Assembly (NCBI GenBank): GCA_030762175.1
Contig: CM060833.1
Location: forward strand, 72,145,501 to 72,209,500
Direction: 5' to 3'
DNA length: 64,000 bases
From: Metallyticus violacea
Lineage: Eukaryota; Arthropoda; Insecta; Mantodea; Metallyticidae
Below, piece after piece: positions 1 through 11,824 of the stretch. Both the position numbers and the translations under genes were made by a program. The notes beneath the pieces were generated by a model. That model was not told the DNA's origin. It did not search any database and saw only the letters and a list, made by a program, of their open reading frames with translations. Position 1 is the first letter of the stretch. The number at the start of each line of letters is the position of its first letter.

Positions 1-371
1 CACGCTGAACATTACAATAGTTTGTAGTGCGCGTTAAAGTAGAAAATTGAAATATTTCGTCCTATGTTCTTACCCACCGTTATAAACACAGATAACTTTT
101 TCTGATTTGTACGCCTTATAGTCTGCTCATTAGATTGTTCATTTATCTGTTTATCTCTCCATTTTATGCAAATTATTTGCAATACGTCTACAATATTTCT
201 CAATTTCACTTCCATGCATCGCTAAATGCAGATGCATACGCTTTTGGATGAGAGAAGCGAGGTAGTTACGCGTACAAGTTTCTGCGTCGTTTGGAAAATA
301 TCCCTCAAAAAGCTTGCCAGACTCCAGGACAGGATCTTTATTCGGAGCGCAAATCCACTGCCACGCCGCAC

Positions 372-590
372 AGCAACATCTCATTTCTCCGACTCATTCC
401 AACCTGCAATTATAACTATGAAATAACGGAAATTTTGTGGTAAGGAAATATCCATTCCAGTATTCGCCTAAGGGGCAGAGAAAACCATTAAAAAAAAAAA
501 AAAAAAGCGAGGCCCAAAGGGATTTCAATCCGCAAAGTCCCTAGCATTACCGCCTGAACCATTTAGCTCGATTCTCGAAGGTTACTAACA
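372..590 (-). mobile_element. SINE-B fragment, head end on the right
   Basis: Decayed copy of a tRNA-headed SINE that recurs at 21.5, 35.6 and 60.0 kb. The shared order, read on the + strand, is a TATTCGCCTAAG-like block (near 461), an AAACCA block, a 'GGGATTTCAATCC' block (the reverse of a B-box-like GGATTGAAATCCC) and 'GAACCATTTAGCTCG', the reverse of the tRNA-like start CGAGCTAAATGG. A 17-base A run at 489-506 lies inside the copy. The boundaries are approximate because divergence is high. Assignment rests on alignment by eye to the better copy at 35630-35888. Confidence 0.6.
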
Positions 591-599
591 ACTGAACTT

Positions 600-3500
600 A
601 CTAAACATATATAATATCTTGAATCTGTTGAATATTTCTAAAACATTAGACTTTTTTCAGGTTCCTCAAATATAAATTTATTGGACTCTTTTGGTGGGTT
701 CTCTTAAGTTTTTTGGGTATTTCTGTGCAGTGGTATGTGCAGAAATTTTCCGTGATCAAACTAACAGAACTTGTCAAATATTAGGCACCAAGTCAGAAAC
801 TTGGGAGCGAGATCAGGAATGCATGAAACAGCGAGTTGAAGCTTATACTCCGGTATTAAAATGTTTTACTGATAATGCCGTTTTTGCGCTCATCCGTTTA
901 CCTAATTCAATATTTCAGCTGCTCTACCTCAACGTTCTTACTTGCGACATGGAAATGGCCTTATATTGTAAGCGTTCACCTATTGACTGAGACACACTGT
1001 CTGTTAAATAAAGAAGGTAGATGATTTGCTACGTTTCGAACAAGAAACACTTTTGGGTTTTTCTTTTCAGAGCAAACACATACTAGCTTTCTTTCTGAGC
1101 AGACACAGTCAAGATGCCCGGGGATTTGGGGATACTTTTTTATTTTTTCAATTAGAAATTCTAAGGAGCCTATTCTCTGTTTTCTTCCAGTGACCTAAGT
1201 ATTTAAGTATCAGGAAAATGTTTAAGTGTTTCTTGAGTTTTTAGAGCGTTTCTTGTTTTGCTTCTCTGTTAGATAATATTGTGTAATTCTTTGTGAATTA
1301 CAAGTATTTATAAGTATTGGGTCATGTATTTTAAGTCAATTTGCCTTGTTAATGAAATTACCCAGTTATACTAGTTTACAAATGTTATATATATTGCGGG
1401 GTAGAGAGTATGAAAGTAAGTTGTATGTGTGTTAGTCCATTAGATTTGGTATGGCAGCCACATTGGGTGCCAAATGTTGAAATAATTCAATGTGATGTTG
1501 TCATTGTTGTTAATGTGTAGCATCATGTTGTGATGCCAATTTATGAAGTGGGTTAATAGACTGATTATTGGTCACTTCGGTGTTGTTGCCTACATTTCAA
1601 TGTAAAATTTTTCTCAGGGTGAATTCTGCTATTTTCTTGATTGGGGCTAAACAGGACTGATAGAGGAGTTCAATAGTTTAAATAAGTATGCGTTGCGACA
1701 TATTATATATTAGCATTTTACTATGTTCAAAATTTTTCGCGTCCTCTGGTGTTTTGTGTATGATAGACTTGCCTACGTTGAATATAAACTTAGATGCCGC
1801 CTGTGAAACTTACAGACGAGTACCGCGGCGCGAGAAACTGAAAGTCGTACTTATAATGAGTATTGTGAACTTAAGGGTCTTGTCGTGGGTAAGACTGGCG
1901 AATGAGAACTAGCGAATGAGCCAAACTGATGTGAATTGATCGGAACTGATTTGATTGAACGTGTAGATATTCAAACTGGTTACCTCAGCCGAGCAAACTC
2001 TCCCTTATATATAAATTCAAATCAAATAATCGTTGACTTAATGATGCCAACGGAGTCACATAGGCATGTGCAATCTTCGCGCCTATCTTTAAAAGTTCAA
2101 GCATACCTTCTATATTGGCTGGTTCATATTCACCCACTACAACTGTCATTCGCTTTTTTTTCAAAGTTTTAAAACATATGGTCAGTATTGGCCGGTTTAA
2201 AGGGCTCAGAGTACGACATCCGGTTGGGATCATAGCCCCAAACGGTTTAAAAGAACCCTTCAGCTTATTAACCCTGCAGTAGCTGGCCTTTTAAAATAGG
2301 AAGGAGCTTTACACAACGACCCTATTCCATTTTATAGTTTTATTACCTTGTTGACTTTCCAAGCTTCTGTAACGGAAAACAATATATTTTATCTTTTGCA
2401 CAATTCTTACGTCGAAATTAAAGCTTATGACACACTTATATACATTATATTTAACTTACTAATTAAAATGTCAAAGTATAATAACTGGGTTTACATAAAT
2501 ATGTATTATAATTATATTTCAGTGAGGGTGGGCAGTAAGGACTGTTTCGCCCAAGGATTTATGTAACCTGGCAGTTGAATGGGCCAGCTTCTTTATCGTT
2601 TGTTGTAAAGGCCTTTATTTCATACTTTTGATAATCATTCTGTCATTCACTACGCTTTTTTGCTACTGTACGTTTGATTTATGTTATATTAAGAATTATC
2701 GTGCTGCATTTTATTATCATCTTGTTTTTCTTGGCATTCTTAAAATAATAATGTGGGAGTTACGCTAACGATTTATGTTCATGATATGTTGTATTTAAAT
2801 AGCTATTCTTTCATTTTGTCAAAGTTTTCCTTCTCCCATACTACTAAGTCACCTTTCCAGTGTTACCTATAGGAGCTATTACTATGACACATTACAAGGA
2901 TATGTTCCTGTAAACATCAACGTGGGAATGTTAAAATACATTAAATAATGGGGCAGGTATGCATGATGTTTTATAAAGAGATTTATTTATCTATTAATGC
3001 CCAAATGAATGTTGACGAAAATTTCTTTCCTATAAATTCCTATTATTAACAAATGTTTTATAATTCGTTTAATGTTTATTTTTTATTTGGTTTTTTATTA
3101 TATGATAAACTAATCTTTAGTAAATTAAATGACATGATTTCAAATAAATCTAAAGCAAGCTACGTAATTCCTAATATCCTTGAATATGTTAAGAAGAGCT
3201 GTATGTATATTTTAGAGTTAAGAAAAGCATTCAGTATTTGCTTTGAAATTGCTCATACATATTCTATTTCTCCCACTTAATCTTCATCTCTCTGTGCTAC
3301 TGATGCTGGTGGGGTGGTTGTTAATCTACAGATGTTATCTGTAACTGCTTGCTCGACCCTTATTGGCCTTAACTCTCCCTGTGAGAATGTTCCCCGGTGT
3401 CCCTAGGCAGCTATTACACCTTACATCTTAAACATGCCTTTACATGCAAAATGTGGCTATTCTCCTTCTTAACCCTTGCTGCGGCAACAGAACTGCATGA

Positions 3501-4480
3501 TTGCAAATAAAAGGTAATGCGTGCAGAGAGTGTACATTTAGTTTTATCGCAGCTCTCCCGCTAACCGCACGTATGAGCTTCAAGCGTACTCGAGCCATCT
3601 CATCAGCAAAATGCATTAATCTTAGAAGCTGCCCATTCCAAGATTTTGCATAATAGTTTTGTGGTGAAGAACCATACCTTTTGTCTAACGGATTTGAAGC
3701 GACTTAAAATGTTCGTTATATGAAATAATTTCATAAGAATAACTTGATTGTTGCGATTAAACTGTATCTTAAAACATATTAAAAATAGGACAGCTTTTAA
3801 GTACTAAAGAGAAGGAAACAAACACTTAAGAACATGTCTAAATTTTGGTTAACGGGATATGACTCGTCTCTCACTTTTTTTAACCGTTAAACATGACCAT
3901 GATTTATCGATTAACAGTAACATGAACTTGCGGGAATCACTGAAAAGTAATGACGTTTTCAACGTTTAAAAAATGTATCAAAATCAAGATTATTTCAGTA
4001 AATAAACATAAAAATATATAAAGATTTGAATATTGGTTTGCTGCCTATGTACATTAACAAAGAACTAGTTGAGTTTTATAATCATTCCAACTTGCATTCA
4101 ACGTATATTTTCAAAAATACAAAATGTATCTTTGACTTTAATATAAACTTTCACAGGGTAAGAAACGGTCAACATGAACAGTGTTTATGTAGAAACACGT
4201 GTCCGGAATCTCCCCGTTCGAGAGCTATACATTTGTTTTGTGTATATACCTGCAGCATAATAATTCTAAAAGTTCGTTATATCATTGAACATTTTAATTC
4301 ATTTTTCAATTTTTCATTAAAGCTGGCAGAAATTGACAAAATGTTTACATCAGCCACAATTACAGCTTTACAACCTTTGTAAAGCTGTCGCACGTTCCAA
4401 GAATCCGGAATGTTTTTCTCGAGTATCACAGACAGTTATGATTCTTGATACAAAGTCCTTCTCTATTTCGATTGGTGAGT
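600..4480. other. AT-rich stretch with no recognised gene or element
   Basis: About 3.9 kb in which I recognise nothing. Open frames are short (99 and 118 codons at most, at 691-990 and 4026-4382), have no family resemblance I can name, and look like chance frames in AT-rich DNA. Old repeats too diverged to see by eye could be present. Confidence 0.5.
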
Positions 4481-4489
4481 GATAAATGA

Positions 4490-5225
4490 ATTCTTTGAGA
4501 TGTTTCCCACAAGAAAAAATAAATTTGGGTATCAAGTGAATGGATGAACAATCTTCCTGCCCATCACCGGAAAACGTAATCGATAATTCAAGGAGATTTT
4601 GGATATCGGAGTGAAGTGCGCGGGTGCGCCATCAAACTGCAACCACATGCACTGGAGCACATTATATGGTGTGTTCTCTCTAGAGTTTGACATTGAGATT
4701 AAGAAAGTTGCAATAGATTTGTGCATTTAAACCAGCAGGCAATAGACATGGCCCTCATGCAGTATTCCAGCCCACACATTCACTGCAAATCCGTGTTGAT
4801 CATTACTGACAACGTTAAAGTGAAAAATTTCATCTTCCTAGACCTGCTTTTAAGTATGACACTCCTGGTGAAGCACCAACAAACAGTACAGTACTTGCAA
4901 AATGACATACACCTAAGAAAAAACCACAGAAAAAGTTTCACTTTTAAACCATAATCACCTGCGCTCAGTTCCTGGATCCTATGATCATGAAATTGGTAAA
5001 GGCTCTGATCGTGTACGACTCTCCACACTGCCATGGTTGAAGAACCTGTCTGATTTGCGATTATTACTATACTTATTCGCACGACCCAGTACTTTTTCTT
5101 TGGAGTAAGAAGTCCTACAAGTTTTGTTGCATCATTGTCTATAAAGTTTTTTTCCTCAGACTCCCTGTTATCAGCAGATGTTGGTGAAATCTCACTGGAT
5201 ATGCTAACCAATAAAGCTTTGTAGT
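4490..5225 (-). mobile_element. Mariner-type transposase relic
   Basis: Decayed Tc1/mariner transposase read on the minus strand, N-terminal part on the right. The frame 5229-4780 contains MAVWRVVHDQSLYQFHDHR followed by a GDY motif, matching the 'TVWRVLxxxxLyPfHxxxvQ.L.pgDY' linker of these transposases. After a stop and frame change the conserved VNVWAGI strand appears (near 4775), then MWLQFDGAPAHFTPISK at about 4635-4590, which is the W(F)QxDGAPAHF block carrying the second catalytic Asp. The trailing RFPVMGRKIVHPF corresponds to the RFPxRWIGRGGPV segment. Several stops and frameshifts make it non-functional. Terminal repeats were not found. The family assignment is firm; the limits are approximate. 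Confidence 0.8.
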
Positions 5226-5269
5226 TCACCTTCCATTTGCATTTTCATATATGAAAGTCATGTCAGTTA

Positions 5270-6400
5270 GTTCTCTTAATGTGTATTAATTGTGTGTATC
5301 TTTCATAACACTAAACATCTCCTTGGCCAATTCATGGTCTATATTAAAGAAAAACGTATTAATTTGAGAGATTGTTCTGCAATATTACTTATACCAGTCA
5401 GTATACACATAATAAAGTGTCTCTCTCCCGAATGGAGTGTTTCCGGACATGGTTTATATATAAAACCAATCAGTAAAACAAATAGTTCCAAATATCTGGG
5501 GATAACGTGCAAACAACGGGAAATACACGCTACACTTGAAGGAAAAAGTCACTGCAGCTACATCATAAAAATACGAGGACGTTCTATAGATACCGCTATT
5601 TTACTTTACAAAGCAAAAAGCACACCAATAATCACATACAGCTTTGAAATAATATGAGAGAAATTAAGCAACAGCTATTTCAGAGATATAGAAAAAATAA
5701 CGACAATATTTCTGAAACATTCTATGCATTTTAAAACACTCACCTTCATGACTCGCATAATACTTGCCTCGTAGGCCCAAGATCGCGAGTTCAATTCCGG
5801 TCAGGGTTGGTGAATTTTTTCGGGCATAACAATTTTAAGTATAGCTTCCTTTGGAAGGGAAGTAAAGCCGTAGGTCTCGTATCGTAGATTTACGGCATGT
5901 AAAATAATCTCAAACATGAAAGAGGATACCTCTGAGCAAAATGTATTGGCCGTTTCAAGCCTGAATTGAATGGGACGCTGATGACCTGAGATGTTAAAAG
6001 AGCGTCCGTAAATAAATCAAATATAAACGACTCACATATAAACTAGCTAGTGAAGAAGGCCCATCAACTACGATATGCTGTCACAAGCCTTTTGTGCACA
6101 GGATATAATTTGGAAGCGTAGCTCAGATGTTAAAAGTATTTAGGAAATAGATACAAAATATAAAGCATTAAGTTTTAATAAAGGCAGCTAACATTCAAGA
6201 ATGCCGAATAGTGCAAAGAGAGATATCTAACAACAGTACAGAAGCTGAAGGATGGTGCCCGAATGTCAAGTACCTGCCGGAGCAGGAGTTACCTGTCTTA
6301 CTTCTGGGATGTTCTGCGTCCACATAAACAGTACCATTGCAGCACGTAACTACATGGCGCACGGATTACTCTGCAATGTCTTTTAGCAGGAAACCATATT
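5270..6400 (+). mobile_element. LINE reverse-transcriptase (thumb/3' region) relic, split by a SINE
   Basis: The frame 5292-5657 contains SKYLGIT followed about 50 residues later by ILLYKAKSTPIITYSFEI. These match the 'NsfKYLGvtl ... alkLfkakiaPiltYGlEi.W' region just after the catalytic palm of jockey/R1-like LINE ORF2. Downstream, in another frame, KLSNSYFRDIEKITTIFLKH fits the '..l..lekvqtrFLKrvL' continuation, which ends at 5750. SINE-A copy 5760-6028 interrupts it, and decayed sequence resumes with TYKLAS-like coding at 6031. The 3' limit near 6400 is a guess. Several stops show it is dead. The exact LINE clade is uncertain. Confidence 0.65.
5760..6028 (+). mobile_element. SINE-A copy 1, head-truncated, with TSD
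   Basis: Copy of the 12-member SINE-A family. It begins inside the tRNA-like head (TACTTGCCTCGTAGGCCCAAG), so the A-box part is missing, but the B-box-like region, body and tail (CGTAAATAAATCAAA) are present. The flanks GACTCGCATA (5750-5759) and GACTCACATA (6029-6038) form a 10-bp target-site duplication with one mismatch. A truncated head together with a TSD indicates insertion by target-primed reverse transcription that stopped early. The host sequence is the LINE relic at 5270-6400. Confidence 0.88.
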
Positions 6401-7030
6401 TCCTTTGTATTGTTACAAATATACTTGTGACATTTACCTTTAATTTGAGCTAATTTAAATATAATTTGTAATGTTATTTTGTTAATATTTATTGATCAGC
6501 TGCTGTATAAGTGACAATATTAGTGCGCGAGCACAGTTCTGGGGTGGGAGCGACCAGCATAACAGACGCGTCTATTGTCTTCTGAATGATGATGGTGGCT
6601 GGGCAGTTTCATAACCTAACACGTCAAGTGGGGAACGAGAGGAAATAGTAGACCTATGTTTGCGTTCATTCGTTAAATGCGTATGATATGAACTGTAATG
6701 AAACAACTAAATGTGTATTTAACGGAATTGTTCTCCATAACATAAAAAGGTCAACTTGCAAAAACCTTATGAACACAACAAATTTTAAGGAGAAGAGCAT
6801 GTGGGCATATTAAAAACCTTAAATGAACGTAAATTTGGAAACTTTCAATATTTCATGAATGATATATTTGTGAAAGAATACTTAGCTGCAGTTCCGACGA
6901 GCTTTGCTCAATACAGATCTAGTAATTTGAAGCTATAAGCTTGTTGCCCTGCATTGTGGTACACAGCATTTACGATTTAGCTGACGCTGTGCAATCTTAA
7001 CAAGAAACGCGGTAACAGCGTTCGTTTGTT
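6400..7030. other. No recognised feature
   Basis: AT-rich sequence with no long frame and no repeat that I can match to another part of the window. Confidence 0.4.
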
Positions 7031-7034
7031 TGTT

Positions 7035-7425
7035 ATTCTTTGTCACTAGGTAACAGCGCCGATATCACTGAAAGGTCTATGTTGTTATTTCATATAGGAA
7101 GTGACTCTAGTCTACAGATCAAGGAGGGGCTGTTAGATATGATTTCAAGAAAAGCACAACTACTGGCGCAGATATATTATTTACAGGTGTTCAAGAGGCC
7201 ATGTTTGGTCTTCCATGGTACATGCTCGTATTCTTGGCAACTGATGACGCTCTTGCTACGGTTGGACGCAAGAAAGATCTAATTAGGCATGTGAGACTTG
7301 ATCAATGACGCCATCCCAATCCACTGCATTTTACACCAGCAGAATCCATGCTTAAGACGAATTGCTAGAAGGTGTTGTGCGTGGTGAAACTAAAATTGCA
7401 AGCTAGGTTAAAAGGACTAGCACGC
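7035..7425 (+). mobile_element. hAT-type (GTF2IRD2/ZBED-like) transposase relic
   Basis: Frames on the plus strand reproduce, in order, the central part of the hAT-related transposases also domesticated as GTF2IRD2 and ZBED proteins. SADITERSMLL and then DSSLQIKEGLLDMIS appear at 7055-7147 (family pattern 'DESTDitd.sqLliFIR..d..f.v.EeLL.m...'). Next comes STTTGADILFTG (about 7153-7188, shifted frame), then GVQEAMFGLPW ... TDDALATVGRKKDL at about 7187-7279 (pattern 'V...gLpW..l...ttDGApam.G...Gl'). Last is AIPIHCILHQQNPCLR at about 7310-7357 (pattern 'HCiiHqeaL'). Three frame changes and stops prove it is dead. Termini and the 8-bp TSD typical of hAT were not located. Confidence 0.78.
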
Positions 7426-7429
7426 CGCC

Positions 7430-8310
7430 TAATTAAGATTATTTTTGCTTGAATTTGGCCGCTTGCCACACTATTTTGAAGTAAAACACCTCAGTCGTTT
7501 TTAAACTTCGAGAAGAGATCGCTTTATTCGTGGAACAAATAGCTCCATAATGAGTAGTGTTAGATAGATAGGTTTTAACAAAACATTTGAATGATTTGAA
7601 CCTCTCTCTCTCTCTCTTTCTCTCTCTCTTCAAGGTATAAGTCAAATAGTCATCCAACTGTATAAAACAATCAAGACCTTTAAACTGACTTTATCACTAA
7701 AGGATCAGAATCTTATCATTTCTCAAAACTTAAGAACAGATTATACTTTCACAACGACTGCAAACTTACAAGAATACATGCAAATACTGTGTGTACGAAA
7801 CCAGGGATTTTCAACATTAAAGAATTTTTTAAAGTCTTAAATGTATTTTTTTTATATATTTTCGAATCCATAGTTTATGGAGATTGGTCATGCTGCAATT
7901 AAATTTCATTTGGAACTTTTGGATCTACAATGTGATGTGAAAACTGTGCTACCTAGAATAGTTTGTGTGACTTTTATAAATATCTTTCACGATAATGTCC
8001 ATGGTTGCACAGACAATGTCCTGTGCACATTTTGAGCAGTTCTTTCTTTGATGAAAATTACATGGAAATCAGCTTATGAATCACAATTTACAATGTGTAC
8101 TTAAGACCGTGAACCACTCAAACCAATGTTTTTCCAAACAATGAGGATCCTAAAATCCCCCCAACATGGTTTCTAATATTGAGTAAACCTCTGTGCGTAT
8201 TTAAAAAGCAATAGAAATGTTTATTTTCCTCTGTTTCCTTAATAAATAAATAATAGTTCATGATTTCAATTATTTATGTGCTCTAAAATATAAAATCGTG
8301 TAATACATTG
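7430..8310. other. Unassigned AT-rich sequence with a short CT repeat
   Basis: No gene recognised. A (TC)n-like tract of about 28 bp lies at 7602-7630. Confidence 0.4.
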
Positions 8311-8314
8311 TATT

Positions 8315-8375
8315 TTAACAGTGTTTAACATCCGTTGTTACTGCTGAGGCATTACAGGCAGTAAATTCATTGTGT
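8315..8375 (-). mobile_element. SINE-C 3' end fragment
   Basis: The string AACAGTGTTTAACATCCG followed by a GTTACTGCTGAGGCATTACAG block matches the left end of SINE-C copy 11203-11483 on the minus strand, and the reverse complement of the 3' ends at 44340-44380 and 61930-61977 (GTGGTGCCTTAGTAGTAA ... GGGCGTTAAACATTATTA). Only about 60 bp are recognisable. Confidence 0.6.
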
Positions 8376-8644
8376 TCATGCATATGTACTGGAATTTAAT
8401 ATTTAATTTAGAAATACATACAAGATGGTTTAAATTTAAAATAAAATATTTCATTGAGATTATGCCAGTAATATATCACATCATAATGGCACTTTTCCAT
8501 GCCTTATTCTGTTTGCACATATAAAATATAAATAGCTCAATGCAATACTAAAGTTATTACATTTATTCAAAGCATGTCTAACACCTTGCTCATTCCGAAA
8601 CTGAGATATCAATATTGCATGAAACTTCTACTTTGTTACTACTG

Positions 8645-8710
8645 CACAAACGGCCAGCTCTTGAGCAAAGCTGAAGTGACGAATTATTCTCCTCCCTTTC
8701 AAAGAATCCA
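8645..8710 (+). mobile_element. SINE-B tail fragment
   Basis: AAACGGCCAGCTCTTGAGC followed by AAAGCTGAAGTGACGAATTATTCTCCTCCC matches the far end of the SINE-B copies at 26470-26520 (AAATGGCCAGCTGTGAGC ... GAACTATTCTCCTC) and, reversed, at 60003-60030. Nothing else of the element is visible here. Confidence 0.55.
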
Positions 8711-8719
8711 GTCGAGTAA

Positions 8720-10040
8720 TGTTAAATAACCCATTGGACTAAACTTGAGCAGATTTAAGAATAAAATAAAATACATTTCTTAGTTTTAGTTAACTTAATA
8801 GTTTTGATCATGACTTTTGATGCAGTGTGTTTATAGGTTTTGAATTCCAGCCCAGAAATCGCGAGGGCAATAATCATACTGGTTTGGGAGATTCTTGTAT
8901 TTTCCTTGTATTGTTCTTTAGCCCTTTCACTAACGAAGTACTCTTTTCTCTTGTCTTGCAGCTTTGTACATATCAGAAAATGATGAGACGTTTCAGTCCA
9001 TTTTATAAGAATGGAATTTGCACTCCAGTTTCATGTTCAGAGACGCATCTGCCGTGATTCTAATGGAATCAAAACAACTATAATAAATTTGGTTGCATAA
9101 TAAAAGTATATAAATAGAACCTTTCGTGTTTAGAGCAATTTTCTCCAAAAAAGAAATATTGAAAACACAAAGTATTTCAGCGGGTGAAAATATTCACCTG
9201 GTGCAAAGCGCTGCATGTGGAGAAAGTACCAAACTAACTTTCTCTAGCGTGCTTAGTGGGAAGTAAACTAATAGGACTTACCCCAGCAATTAAAGCGATC
9301 GTTAAATTTGCGTGGAATCTAACCATATGCTTTCATGGTTCGAATGTTGATATGGCAAACGAGGCAGGATTTCGTGAAACTCCACAAGTCACTTCTTTGG
9401 CACAGATGTATGTGAATCGATTTCCTCGTGGATAATTTTTCTCACTCATTTGAGTAACAGGTTGAAAAACCACAACAGAGAGCTAGAGAGAAGTGTATGG
9501 TAAGCAAGCAGTTTAGGAATTGCCAACCAGGGTATATGATCGCTTGTTAAACCCTTTGAGATCAACTGCACGTTAAAGTGCATGTCTAAAACCACAAGAG
9601 AGGAGACAAAGCTAAAACGTACCACAAAAAGGAGACATTGACGCCTTCAAGGGATAGGAAGACTGCAGTTGACAGAGGAACACGCCTGTAAAGAAATGCA
9701 TTCCATTTATCAAAACGAGTAGAACATTATGCCATTATTTCGTACTCAGGAAACTTCTTTAAAATGTTATTTTGTTTTAATCCTGATGTATATAAAGTTA
9801 CGTAGTATTGTCTAATAAATCTACGTAACAACTTTTATAAATTGAGGTTAGCATTTGTTGCACAGTAAACGCATTGCTATATTATTTTATCTAAAACTTC
9901 TACAAGCGAATTGATTTGTCCCAAAGCAAAATCAGGAACATATTTCTATATATTTTTACAGCTGTCAGGCAGCTTTCGTATTTCGACAGCGGCACTTCCG
10001 TATGATGTTAATATACTACCCATGTGTCTTTTTAGAAATC
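8720..10040. other. No recognised feature
   Basis: Short frames only (for example 8827-9057, 76 codons, and 9911-10192, whose 3' part is SINE-A). No protein family or repeat recognised before 10046. Confidence 0.4.
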
Positions 10041-10045
10041 CAAGG

Positions 10046-10303
10046 TGGTCCTGGCGATCTAGTAGATCCAAGATCGCGGATTCAAACCCGACCAGAGTCG
10101 ATGGAGTTTTAGGACATAAAAATTCGAAGTATGGCTTCCTTTGGGAGTTAAATAAAACCGTTGATTCCTTGTCCTATATTTACGACACGTAAAAGAACCC
10201 CGGACGTGAAAAATGAAGTCCCTGAGCAAAATTTATCATTAAATTAGGTGCTAATGACTAAAGTTATTAAAGAGCATCTTCAAATAAAATGAACGCAAAT
10301 TAG
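10046..10303 (+). mobile_element. SINE-A copy 2, old and degraded
   Basis: Full-length but strongly diverged SINE-A. It starts TGGTCCTGGCGATCTAG, keeps the B-box-like GGATTCAAACCC, and retains the 'AAGTATGGCTTCCTT', 'TATTTACGACACGTAAAAG' and 'TTAAAGAGCATCTTCAAAT' landmarks. Probable decayed TSD: GAAATCCAAGG (10035-10045) and GAATTCCAAAGG (10304-10315). It is the most mutated full-length copy, which suggests the family has been active over a long time. Confidence 0.8.
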
Positions 10304-10440
10304 GAATTCCAAAGGAAAAATGCAGGTGCAAGATTAGGACTTCAAATGACTGTAAAATGAAATTCTCAAACCATTTTGGTAGAGACACAAAAGATAAAAT
10401 ATGTGGTATGTGGCGTAGTGTTTAGAGTCCGGATGTTACA

Positions 10441-11191
10441 CGAGATGCTATCAAAAAGTTCCAGGACTAGGACTATAGCATCAAAACACGTGTATGCGCG
10501 CGTAGCGATGGTAAACTGTGACAATTATTAGCTAGAATGCGGAGCCGCGCCATTATGTAAATGGCGGGAGCCGTGTTACACCAGTTTTTGTCACTCTTTG
10601 CATGGGCAGAGTTGCGATTTTACTATGGAATATATAAACTAGGATAGAGAGCTAACATCAAGCCAAACAGAATCTTTTAAATTGTTTCTAAAGGCTTATG
10701 ATTAAGAGTTGTACAAGGTGTTTTGAGTAGCACGCACTCAAGCTTCCAGAATGGCAGAATATCGCTGAAAGACGACGAGAGATTAAGGCAACCGTCCAGG
10801 AGCACAGACACCGAAAATGTGGAGAAAGATGGACGACGTGTACAAGAAGATCGTCAGAGAATCTAACGTTCTAAATGTGCCATATGGAACAGTGAAACCT
10901 GATATCTGGCGCGAGAGGAATTGGTTTAAACATTACGGCAATGAACCAGCTCACAGAACGTTACTAATGATTGAATTCCTCGATCGCAATGACACGATCA
11001 ACCTTCCTTATCTATACTACTCGCCGGGGTTTTGACTCCGTAAGCAATATCCAGTGTGAAACGCATCGAAAATGGACTTCCAGGTAGATTAAACAAAATA
11101 CAAAAGGCACTAGAAGCGGGGTATCATTGTACAAGGGGGCTATTTAAGCACACTGCATAGTTGAAATGCAGTTATGACTGCTTAATAGAGT
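10441..11191 (+). mobile_element. Mariner (SETMAR-type) relic with internal deletion
   Basis: The region opens with GATGCTATCAAAAAGTTCCAG, which resembles the terminal sequence of a mariner group. At about 10770-10865 the frame DDERLRQPSRSTDTENVEKD ... VQEDRQRI matches the 'GrPstsrt.enVerVrelv.eDRR' segment between the two helix-turn-helix units. At 10915-11035 a frame gives WFKHYGNEPAHRTLLMIEFL, NLPYLYYSPGF, i.e. the 'HHDNAPAHtsllvreFLakn...lphppYSPDL' catalytic block. Between them most of the core is missing. At 11080-11160 a third frame (RLNKIQKALEAGYHCTRG) fits the C-terminal end. Stops and shifts throughout. The 3' end is interrupted by SINE-C, and CATAATTCCGGGTACT at about 11496 may be the remaining terminal repeat. 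Confidence 0.72.
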
Positions 11192-11202
11192 TAAATTTTG
11201 AT

Positions 11203-11483
11203 TTTTTTAATAGTGTTTAACGCTCGGTTTCACTACTGAGCCACCACAGGCGGTGAACACTAATGATACATGAGATGAAATGATAAATTCGGAAAGGATT
11301 TATTTTTAAAGAAGGAAACGTACCAGGCTTAAGTTAGGGTACTTTCCCGATATTTGTCATTTATAAGGACTGAGGAAGTCCTGGAAAAAAATCTGTCAGG
11401 AAGGACCGTCCTGGCGGCATTCGAACCCCACACCTCCCGCTCACGAGTCCGCGCTTTAACTACCTCGGCCACCCGTGGCGGTA
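11203..11483 (-). mobile_element. SINE-C copy with TSD
   Basis: The minus-strand head reads GGGTGGCCGAGGTAGTTAAAG (an A-box typical of Leu/Ser-type tRNAs), then GCGCGGACTCGTGAGCGGGAG and a B-box-like GGGGTTCGAATGCC at about 11421-11434. The body includes CAGGACTTCCTCAGTCCTTATAAATGACAAAT and the 3' end GGCTCAGTAGTGAAACCGAGCGTTAAACACTATTA. Target-site duplication: TAAATTTTGAT (11192-11202) and TAAACTTTGAT (11484-11494), one mismatch. It sits at the 3' edge of the mariner relic 10441-11191. Confidence 0.85.
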
Positions 11484-11824
11484 TAAACTTTGATCATAAT
11501 TCCGGGTACTAATAAGTATAAATGCATAGAAGTCTATACTAAACGCAACAGCCCCTTATAAAGACAATACGTATAAAAACACTTGTATATCCTGTAGTTT
11601 ATTGATATATGCATGTAATAAATACGACTTCTTAAAATTTTCACTGCTGGGAAACTATTCAGGTGCACTTTTCTCATAATCTATATGTTCTTGTTCAATA
11701 AAAAATGTATATGTTATTATATATAAACTACTTGACATATTGTACTTAATTTTTTTGTGATCACAATTAAAAAAACTATTTAATTTTTAATGCCAAATTC
11801 ACAGTAATTTTGCTATATATATAC

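Noticed and set aside
4026..4382. 118-codon plus-strand frame
   Set aside because: No family motif, no splice or promoter context, and composition typical of chance frames in AT-rich DNA.
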